DNA from: JAXDBV01 sp034678415
GTDB taxonomy: Bacteria > Bacteroidota > Bacteroidia > Bacteroidales > VadinHA17
Assembly: GCA_034678415.1 (NCBI GenBank)
Contig: JAXDBV010000052.1
Coordinates: 1 to 15,692, forward strand
Reading direction: 5' to 3'
Length of the DNA stretch: 15,692 bases
Shown here: positions 8,387 to 14,672 of the stretch, piece after piece
How the letters are laid out: each line of letters starts with the position of its first letter
Position numbering within the stretch: position 1 is the first letter of the stretch
Position numbers and translations under genes: made by a program
Notes under the pieces: model-generated
What the model was told of the DNA's origin: nothing
Database searches by the model: none
Seen by the model: only the letters and a program-made list of their open reading frames with translations

Positions 8387-9691
8387 TTATTCTTTGAACA
8401 ATTTCAGTTTTCCATCAAGCAGTATGGCGATCACGGTTACCTGCGGGTCGAGCGCCTGTTCAGGCACCGTTATGTAAAGGATTCCGGGCACGGTGCTCCA
8501 GTATGCTTTCATTTTGATATCCCAGTTCAGTTTTGTCCCGTTGCCCACCACCCATACCCGGAGCACCTTGTTCTCCAGTCCCTTTATTACCAGGGGGTTT
8601 TGCGGCCGCTGGTCAACAAACAGGTAAAGGATGGTAGAGTCTTTCGATAATGTTGATCTTCCGTAATAATAATCCACGGGTATGCCGGGATTGGTGCCAT
8701 AGATGGCATCGGCGTGTTTTTTAGTCCAGCGGCCAAGTTCATTCAGTATAGCCACCTGTTCAGCGGGGATTGTGCCATCGGCCCCGGGGCTTATATCGAG
8801 CAGCAGGTTGCCACCCATACTGATACAGTCAATAAAGATGCGGATGACCTGGTTCGGGCTCTTGTAGTTGTGATCATTCGGCTGGTATCCCCATGAATCA
8901 TTCATCGTCATGCACAGCTCCCAGTAGTCGGCAACAGGTGTATGGACAGGTATGCCCTGTTCCGGTGTGTCATAATCACCATACCCCTTAAGTCTTGAAT
9001 TGATTACCGCTGCCGGATTATGATCGAGTATCATTTGCCTGATCGCGGCGGCATTCCACTGTCCGGCGCTTTGTTCCCAGTCGCCGTCAAACCAGTAAAG
9101 ATCAGGATTATACTTTTTCATGATCTCCTGTATCTGTCCAAGGTTGTCTTTCATATACCGGTTCCACCGCACCGTGTCTACGGTGTAACGTTTGCTGTTC
9201 TTCGTGAAGTTGGGATAATCAGGATGAGACCAGTCAGGCAGTGAGTAATATATTCCCACTTTTATTCCCTGTTTTCGGAGGTTTGTAACAAACGGATCAA
9301 TCAGGTCGCGCCCGGCAGGGGTATTGTCAACCACGTCAAGTTTTGAATAGTTACTGTTCCACAGGGCCACACCGTCGTGATGCCTTGCGGTGAGAACGGC
9401 ATACCTGGCACCGCTTTTCCTGATGATCTCTGCCCATTTCCCCGGATCATAAGCTGAAGCGGTAAAACCGCTGAGTTGCTTCATGTAATCATTGTAGGAG
9501 AGGTACTCATTGTAAAACGACCATGACTCATCGATTCCATTGACGGCATAGATACCCCAGTGGATGAAAATACCCAGCCTGGCATCCCTGAACCATTGCA
9601 TGCGGGCTGCATTCTGTGACGCGTCTTCTTCCTGGCCGCGGAGCGACAATGAAATAAGTATGAGAATCACAACGACAAACGTATTTTTCAT
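8387..9691 (-). CDS. GH29 alpha-L-fucosidase, secreted
   Basis: A 434-residue protein with a signal peptide (hydrophobic 5-17, likely cut after LRGQ). It hydrolyses terminal alpha-L-fucose with retention. GH29 landmarks are all present: MQWFRDARLGIFIHWGIYAV (31-50), ARHHDGVALW (102-111), GIKVGIYYSLPDW (142-154), LYWFDGDW (198-205) with Asp202 as the expected nucleophile, NSRLKGYGDYDTPEQ (231-245) and GGNLLLDISPGADGTIP (293-309). The TIM barrel is followed by a short beta-sandwich (about 340-434). Length is normal for the shorter subfamily-B-like enzymes, which favour alpha-1,3/1,4 linkages; that assignment is a guess from overall form. Its start is only 32 bases downstream of serA on the same strand, so readthrough from serA is likely even though the functions differ. 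Confidence 0.93.
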   Translation of the reverse strand: MKNTFVVVILILISLSLRGQEEDASQNAARMQWFRDARLGIFIHWGIYAVNGIDESWSFYNEYLSYNDYMKQLSGFTASAYDPGKWAEIIRKSGARYAVLTARHHDGVALWNSNYSKLDVVDNTPAGRDLIDPFVTNLRKQGIKVGIYYSLPDWSHPDYPNFTKNSKRYTVDTVRWNRYMKDNLGQIQEIMKKYNPDLYWFDGDWEQSAGQWNAAAIRQMILDHNPAAVINSRLKGYGDYDTPEQGIPVHTPVADYWELCMTMNDSWGYQPNDHNYKSPNQVIRIFIDCISMGGNLLLDISPGADGTIPAEQVAILNELGRWTKKHADAIYGTNPGIPVDYYYGRSTLSKDSTILYLFVDQRPQNPLVIKGLENKVLRVWVVGNGTKLNWDIKMKAYWSTVPGILYITVPEQALDPQVTVIAILLDGKLKLFKE

Positions 9692-9723
9692 GGTAAGGAT
9701 GTTGAAAATTTAACGGTATGCGG

Positions 9724-10953
9724 TCAGTATAACATTCTTGTTCTGATGGTATGAGCTATGTTTTTCAGATCCTCAAGAATTGCCTTATCGGGTTCGCTCT
9801 CAATATCGATGATCACATATCCCAGTTCGGCGTCTGTTTGGAGGTATTCTGCCGCGATATTAATCCCCCGGGAGGAGAATACGTAATTCACTTCCCTCAG
9901 CACCCCCGGCACGTTCTTGTGAATATGCAGGAACCGGCGTTTATTGTTATTGGGCTGAAGGGATATTTCCACGAAGTTCACTGCTCCCATGGTGGCTCCC
10001 GTGTTGCTGTATTTCACCAGTTTTTCCGATACCTCGAGACCAATGTTGGCCTGGGCTTCAGTGGTGCTGCCACCGATATGAGGGGTGAGGATGGTATTGG
10101 AGAAGTGCTGGAGTTCATGGACGAATGGCTCATGTTCGGAAGCCGGCTCGTTGGGGAACACATCGGCAGCGACACCCAGGATGTGCCCCGTTTCCATGCC
10201 TTCGGCAACCGCATGATAATCAACCACATCTCCCCGTGAGGCATTGATCAGGCATGCACCTTTCTTCAGAAGCCTTACCTCATCAACACCGATCATATTC
10301 CTTGTCAGCAGGGTGGAAGGTACATGTAAAGTCACTATATCGGCCAACCGGAGCAGTTCCTTCAGGCTTTCTACCGGCCGGGCATTGCCAAGGCTGAGTC
10401 TTTTTTCAATATCATAATAGAATACATTCATCCCCAGGCATTCGGCAAGGATCGACACCTGAGAACCGATATGCCCGTACCCGATGATTCCAAGATTCTT
10501 ACCCCTGATCTCGAAACTGTTACGTGCCGATTTGCTCCATATGCCCTGACGGGCAAGCCTGCTTTTTTCAGGGATACCACGGATCAGCATAATGGCCTCC
10601 GCAATGACCAATTCGGCAACCGACCGTGTGTTGGAAAAAGGGGCATTGAAAACAGGTATGCCCATGCTCTTTGCGGTGTGCAAATCGACCTGGTTCGTGC
10701 CGATGCTGAAGCAGCCCACAGCAAACAGCTTTCCCGCCTTCTCCAGTATGGAAGAATGAAGCTCCGTACGGCTCCTTATGCCTATAATATGTACGTCACT
10801 GATCTTTTCTGCCAGTTCATCCTCCCGTAAGGATGACGTAAAATACTCTATGTTCGTGTACCCCGAAGCCTGAAAAAAACGCATGGCATTCTCATGTATC
10901 CCTTCCAGGAGAAGCACCTTGATCCTGCTTTTGTCAAGGGAATATTTTTGCAT
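9724..10953 (-). CDS. serA: D-3-phosphoglycerate dehydrogenase
   Basis: Catalyses NAD-dependent oxidation of 3-phosphoglycerate to 3-phosphohydroxypyruvate, the first step of serine synthesis, in the cytoplasm. The frame stays open to a TTG at 11016, but I choose the ATG at 10953. It yields 409 residues opening MQKYSLDKSRIKVLLLEG, which parallels the start of E. coli SerA (410 residues), and it puts the catalytic residues at Arg240, Glu269 and His292, the same numbers as in E. coli. Other features are the Rossmann motif GIIGYGHIGS (155-164), IGTNQVDL and NAPFSNTRSVAELVI, and a C-terminal ACT domain (about 338-409). The serine-binding positions His345, Asn347 and Asn365 correspond to E. coli His344, Asn346 and Asn364, so feedback inhibition by L-serine is probably retained. 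The GH29 gene follows after 32 bases. No other serine pathway gene is in view. Confidence 0.95.
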   Translation of the reverse strand: MQKYSLDKSRIKVLLLEGIHENAMRFFQASGYTNIEYFTSSLREDELAEKISDVHIIGIRSRTELHSSILEKAGKLFAVGCFSIGTNQVDLHTAKSMGIPVFNAPFSNTRSVAELVIAEAIMLIRGIPEKSRLARQGIWSKSARNSFEIRGKNLGIIGYGHIGSQVSILAECLGMNVFYYDIEKRLSLGNARPVESLKELLRLADIVTLHVPSTLLTRNMIGVDEVRLLKKGACLINASRGDVVDYHAVAEGMETGHILGVAADVFPNEPASEHEPFVHELQHFSNTILTPHIGGSTTEAQANIGLEVSEKLVKYSNTGATMGAVNFVEISLQPNNNKRRFLHIHKNVPGVLREVNYVFSSRGINIAAEYLQTDAELGYVIIDIESEPDKAILEDLKNIAHTIRTRMLY

Positions 10954-11021
10954 ATACCGGCCGAATATGGATACTAAATGTAAAAATTTCTGTAATACAC
11001 TATTGCTGGATTCCAATTTTT

Positions 11022-11033
11022 AAAGCATGCTTT
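11022..11033. promoter_or_regulatory. 12-base perfect palindrome upstream of serA
   Basis: AAAGCATGCTTT is a perfect 12-base palindrome lying 69-80 bases before the serA ATG and about 100 bases before the divergent HerA-type gene. Its place in a divergent control region makes it a candidate operator. With no loop it is not a terminator. Chance occurrence in A/T-rich DNA is possible. Confidence 0.3.
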
Positions 11034-11129
11034 TCATAATTTAAAACCGTCTGCATGATAATTATATTAAAACTGCTAAATTGCACGTAAATACCGTTGT
11101 TAGGGATAACTTACTTAACGTATTCTGTT

Positions 11130-12668
11130 ATGAGCCGAAAAGATGAATTCATAAACCATATCAATGAAGGATATGCCTGTAAAGGTAAATACATTGTTCT
11201 TGGGGGCGCCATGCTGGATGGTGGGGCCATTCCTGATACCCACATAAAAGTACCCCTGAAGATGATGAACAGGCATGGCCTTATAGCTGGCGCCACCGGT
11301 ACCGGGAAAACCAAGACACTGCAGGTGATCTCGGAGCAGCTCTCCGAATCGGGTGTTCCTGTCCTGGTGATGGATGTCAAGGGCGACCTCAGCGGCATAG
11401 CTATGCCCGGAGAGGAAAAACCATTTATCACCGAACGGCATGCGAAGATAAACCTTCCCTATGCGGTCAAGGGTTTTCCTGTTGAATTGTTGTCCCTTTC
11501 CAGGCAGGACGGGGTACGGCTGCGGGCCACCGTCTCCGAGTTCGGACCGGTACTGTTCTCACGTATCCTCGACCTGAACGATACACAAACCGGCATCATG
11601 GCAATTATTTTCAAATATTGTGACGATCACCAGATGGCCCTGCTGGATCTCAAAGACATGAAGAAGGTGCTGCAGTACATTACCGAAGAAGGGAAGGAGG
11701 AGATGGAAAAAGAATACGGGACCATTTCTGCTGCATCCACAGGTATCATACTTCGTAAGATTATCGAGCTCGAACAGCAGGGTGCGGAACTCTTCTTCGG
11801 TGAACCGTCATTCGATATTCACGATCTGATGAGGGCTGACAGGAACGGGAACGGGTATGTCAGTATTATCAGGCTTACCGATATACAGGACCGGCCCAAG
11901 CTGTTCTCCACCTTCATGCTCGCCTTGCTTGCCGAGGTGTACAGCCAATTGCCCGAAAAGGGTGATGTGGAGAAACCGGAACTTGTCATGTTCATCGATG
12001 AGGCACACCTGGTATTTAATGAAGCCAGCAAAACCCTGCTTAACCAGATTGAGACGATCATCAAACTGATCCGCTCCAAGGGCGTGGGTGTGTTTTTCGT
12101 GACCCAGAACCCCACCGATGTGCCCGAAGCGGTGCTGGCACAGCTGGGACTGAAGGTGCAGCATGCGCTGCGGGCTTTCACCGCCAACGACCGTAAGGAT
12201 ATTAAACTTACGGCACAGAACTATCCGCTATCCGATTACTACAAAACCGATGAAGTGCTGACCCGGCTGGGCACCGGTGAAGCGCTGGTCACGGCACTGA
12301 ATGAGAAAGGGATACCTACACCGCTGGCCGTCACCATGATACGTGCCCCGATGAGCAGGATGGATATCCTCACCCCCGGGGAGATCAACGATATCAATGC
12401 CCGGTCGGAACTGGTCGGCAAATATAACCGTGAGGTCGATCGTGAGAGTGCCTACGAGATGCTGAACAGGAAAATTGAAAACTTCCGCAGGGAGGAAGCC
12501 GACAGGATGGAAAGAGAACAGTGGGAAAGACAGTCGAGACGCTCACCCACCCGTACCACCTCCCAGCGAAGGACAAGTACCGCCAGAAGCCCCGTGGTGA
12601 AGGTGCTGACCAGCGCCACTTTCATCCGTGGTGTCATGGGAATCCTGACCAAGGCTATGAAACGGTAA
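11130..12668 (+). CDS. HerA-type ATPase of the YjgR/DUF853 family
   Basis: A 512-residue cytoplasmic P-loop ATPase. I start at ATG 11130 rather than the in-frame TTG at 11097, because MSRKDEFINHINEGY fits the short N-terminus typical of the family. Motifs: Walker A GATGTGKT (54-61) after MMNRHGLIA, then VMDVKGDLSGI (80-90), Walker B LVMFIDEAHL (285-294) with catalytic Glu291, a sensor-like VFFVTQNPTDVP (321-332), and LGTGEALVTALNEKG (380-394). The C-terminus is charged and ends in a short hydrophobic stretch (about 490-512). E. coli YjgR is about 500 residues, so this is full length. The family belongs to the HerA/FtsK group; its cellular role is not settled. No NurA nuclease or Sir2 partner is adjacent, so there is no sign of a HerA-based defence module. 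Confidence 0.92.
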   Translation: MSRKDEFINHINEGYACKGKYIVLGGAMLDGGAIPDTHIKVPLKMMNRHGLIAGATGTGKTKTLQVISEQLSESGVPVLVMDVKGDLSGIAMPGEEKPFITERHAKINLPYAVKGFPVELLSLSRQDGVRLRATVSEFGPVLFSRILDLNDTQTGIMAIIFKYCDDHQMALLDLKDMKKVLQYITEEGKEEMEKEYGTISAASTGIILRKIIELEQQGAELFFGEPSFDIHDLMRADRNGNGYVSIIRLTDIQDRPKLFSTFMLALLAEVYSQLPEKGDVEKPELVMFIDEAHLVFNEASKTLLNQIETIIKLIRSKGVGVFFVTQNPTDVPEAVLAQLGLKVQHALRAFTANDRKDIKLTAQNYPLSDYYKTDEVLTRLGTGEALVTALNEKGIPTPLAVTMIRAPMSRMDILTPGEINDINARSELVGKYNREVDRESAYEMLNRKIENFRREEADRMEREQWERQSRRSPTRTTSQRRTSTARSPVVKVLTSATFIRGVMGILTKAMKR

Positions 12669-12806
12669 TGACCGGCCAGGGATGGTCTGATGTCTACTTT
12701 TTCAAGGCATAACATAGCAGTGCGCCAGGCGTTGCTTTCCGTCCCTGCATCGGTATCGCCGTACGAAATATCCGGGCGCATCATATTACTCATCCCCTGA
12801 TGCCTT

Positions 12807-12829
12807 ATCCTTTATATGAGGTAAAGGAT
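12807..12829. repeat. 8-base-pair hairpin downstream of the HerA-type gene
   Basis: ATCCTTTA and TAAAGGAT form a perfect 8-base-pair stem around a 7-base loop, 138 bases after the stop codon. A further CTTTACC at 12850-12856 could pair with GGTAAAG (12820-12826), giving an alternative stem. A/T-rich and without a T tract, it is a poor intrinsic terminator. Confidence 0.3.
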
Positions 12830-13043
12830 TATAATTCGATCAGTGTATTCTTTACCTGAATAGGTTCTTTTATTCTCCGTCCCGGTGTGAGTACGACGGG
12901 AATGGAGCCATAAACCATTAATCACTAACCTGTTTTCTCAACCATAGCTGACGGAGGGTTCCGGAGACCGGGAAAGGGAAATATCGAAGGCTGATAAAAC
13001 CGCCAGTAATTCACATATAGCAAGCAGATAAATTATGCAATTA

Positions 13044-13076
13044 ATTACTGAATTCCCTCTCATATAATTCAGTAAT
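13044..13076. repeat. 11-base perfect inverted repeat
   Basis: ATTACTGAATT (13044-13054) and AATTCAGTAAT (13066-13076) are exact reverse complements around an 11-base loop. It lies about 120 bases past the stop of the oxidoreductase gene on the minus strand. The stem is A/T-rich with no clear T tract after it, so it could be a weak bidirectional terminator, a protein-binding dyad, or part of a small RNA. Confidence 0.4.
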
Positions 13077-13197
13077 AACACATTACATACGGCCATAGAG
13101 AAATTTGTCTGCGGAGTATGCGTCAGCAGCGGCTCATAAGGGGTACATCGGTGATTATGTCTTACTTCCGTGGAAGGGGATCGGGGGAGAAGGGATA

Positions 13198-14523
13198 TTA
13201 AAGCGTATATGGTTCCCTGTATTCTTTTCCCCTCCGTTTGTTTGCTTCGGGATCTTTTCTGAATGCTTCCTTCACGGGATCCCATTCCAGCTTACGGTTC
13301 AGGTGATAGGCGATATTGGCGATCTGGCATATGGAAGCCGATCGATGGCCTGTCTCCACATCGGCCACGGGTATGCTGCGGTCCCGGATGGCCCGGGTCC
13401 AGTTGGTATAGTGATTATCGCTGAAGTACAGGCGTTTATCGCTTGGTTTTATCTGCTGACCGACAATATTTTCAGGTACCGATTCGAGGAAGTCACGGCT
13501 CACGTCGAGGGTTCCTTCGGAGCCTATGAACCGTACGGCCCATCCCCTGCCGAAATCTTCGTGTGTAAGTTCGATACCGTCGGCGTAGATCATCCGTAAT
13601 CCGCGCACCGCTTTTTTATCGGCAGGAGGGATGAAAGTTACCGGGCCGCTGTGGTCCTTGCCCAGGGCCCACTGTGCGATGTCAAACATATGTGTACCCC
13701 AGTCGGCGATAATGCCTCCGCCGTATTCATTATAGAATCTCCAGCGAGGGTAATGGGTCTGCTCGACGGGCGGCGAGAGGATCGGGTTGTACGGTCTCAC
13801 GGGCGCCGGTCCCAGCCAGCGGTCCCAGTCAAGATAGGGTGGGGTGGGTTCACCCGGCAGGTCACAAGGGTACGACGGATCGCCCACATTCACCATCACC
13901 TTCTTCACCCGGCCTATATAGCCGTTATAGACCAGCTCGCAGGCATGCCTGAAGTCGCGCCAGGAGCGCTGCATGCTTCCCACCTGGAATACCCGTTTGT
14001 ATCGGCGCGCCGCTTTCACCATGGCCCGTCCTTCCCTGATGGTATGCGACAGGGGTTTCTCACAATACACATCCTTTCCCGCCTTCATGGCGGCGATGGC
14101 CGGTATGGCATGCCAGTGATCAGGCGTGGCGATCACCACTGCATCAATGTCGGAACGGGCAATAAGGTCTTCATACAGGTTATACCCGTCACAGGATTTG
14201 TAACCCGATACCTCTCTCTTTTCGGCATAATAAGCGTTCACCCAGTTGATAAACCAGTCGAGCTTCATCTTATCCACTTCACACCCGGCAACAACCTGTA
14301 CCTCGGGCAAGGCAGAAAAATACCTCACGAGGTCTCTTGCCTGACGCCCGCAACCGATAAAACCGAGAGTGATCTTGTCATTCGGTCCGATGTGCCCTTT
14401 ACCGCCCAGGACAAAGCGGGGAAGGATTGTGACAGCGCCTGCCGCCAGGGATGTTTTGGCAATGAACTCCCGGCGAGTGATCCGGACTGGTAATTTCTTT
14501 TTCATTGAAAAAAGGATTTTCAT
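13198..14523 (-). CDS. Tat-exported Gfo/Idh/MocA family oxidoreductase
   Basis: A 441-residue protein with a twin-arginine signal, RITRREFIAKTSLAAGA (14-30, Arg17-Arg18), so it is probably exported folded with its cofactor. A second in-frame ATG at residue 7 is an equally good start. The Rossmann domain (about 49-170) has the nucleotide-binding GFIGCGRQA (54-62), VVIATPDHWHAIPA (129-142) and the family signature CEKPLSHT (154-161). The C-terminal domain has YGGGIIADWGTHMFDIAQWA (267-286), where His278 and Asp281 sit at the usual catalytic positions, then VRFIGSEGTLDV. NAD(P) binding and a sugar or polyol-like substrate follow from the family. Similar Tat-exported proteins include GH109 glycosidases that use NAD without net oxidation, so it could be a glycosidase or a dehydrogenase; I cannot decide. 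It is divergent from the sensor gene, with 149 bases between the starts. Confidence 0.9.
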   Translation of the reverse strand: MKILFSMKKKLPVRITRREFIAKTSLAAGAVTILPRFVLGGKGHIGPNDKITLGFIGCGRQARDLVRYFSALPEVQVVAGCEVDKMKLDWFINWVNAYYAEKREVSGYKSCDGYNLYEDLIARSDIDAVVIATPDHWHAIPAIAAMKAGKDVYCEKPLSHTIREGRAMVKAARRYKRVFQVGSMQRSWRDFRHACELVYNGYIGRVKKVMVNVGDPSYPCDLPGEPTPPYLDWDRWLGPAPVRPYNPILSPPVEQTHYPRWRFYNEYGGGIIADWGTHMFDIAQWALGKDHSGPVTFIPPADKKAVRGLRMIYADGIELTHEDFGRGWAVRFIGSEGTLDVSRDFLESVPENIVGQQIKPSDKRLYFSDNHYTNWTRAIRDRSIPVADVETGHRSASICQIANIAYHLNRKLEWDPVKEAFRKDPEANKRRGKEYREPYTL

Positions 14524-14644
14524 GGTAACTAAAAGTAATAAATTGTTTTAATGTAAGAAAATCATCCCTTTTGTTTTTGTCTATTTAACCCTTCAACAGT
14601 TCATATAGCCGACGAATATCATTTTTCTTTTCATTTTATACCGG

Positions 14645-14652
14645 TACCTTTG
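14645..14652 (+). promoter_or_regulatory. candidate Bacteroidota -7 element for the sensor gene
   Basis: TACCTTTG matches TAnnTTTG exactly and lies 21 bases before the ATG at 14673. The -33 region is a T-rich run (about 14621-14630) rather than a clean TTTG. Transcription would begin near 14657-14660, leaving a leader of only about 15 bases. Confidence 0.45.
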
Positions 14653-14670
14653 GGGCAGAATTAACTGCCC
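14653..14670 (+). promoter_or_regulatory. GC-rich hairpin just before the sensor start codon
   Basis: GGGCAG (14653-14658) and CTGCCC (14665-14670) form a perfect 6-base-pair stem around the loop AATTAA. The stem ends two bases before the ATG. It overlaps the predicted transcription start and the place a ribosome would bind, so it could act as a DNA operator or as a translation-limiting stem. It is not placed like a terminator. Confidence 0.45.
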
Positions 14671-14672
14671 GG

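Larger units (their letters stand above)
12669..13197. other. 529-base gene-free gap between convergent genes
   Basis: This stretch separates the ends of the HerA-type gene and the oxidoreductase gene. I find no credible coding frame: the longest frames enter from, or overlap, the neighbouring genes in shadow frames and have no recognisable motif. I also see no tRNA fold. It contains two inverted repeats (12807-12829 and 13044-13076), described separately. The right half (about 12790-13110) is richer in A/T than the neighbouring genes. It may be ordinary intergenic DNA, or hold a small RNA or a decayed gene. Confidence 0.5.

Noticed and set aside
11130..12668. HerA-type ATPase as part of an antiphage or DNA-repair module
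   Set aside because: No NurA nuclease, Sir2, or other defence gene is adjacent, and the protein matches the widespread YjgR/DUF853 housekeeping family.
12877..12899. CCGTC/GACGG dyad in the gap as a terminator
   Set aside because: The stem is just five base pairs around a 13-base loop and has no T tract downstream on either strand.
12938..13285. A 115-residue minus-strand frame reaching into the 529-base gap
   Set aside because: It overlaps the last 88 bases of the oxidoreductase gene in another frame, and the translation has no motif or convincing initiation context.
13651..14493. A 280-residue open frame on the plus strand
   Set aside because: It is fully antisense to the Gfo/Idh/MocA oxidoreductase and shows only the composition expected from a mirrored frame.
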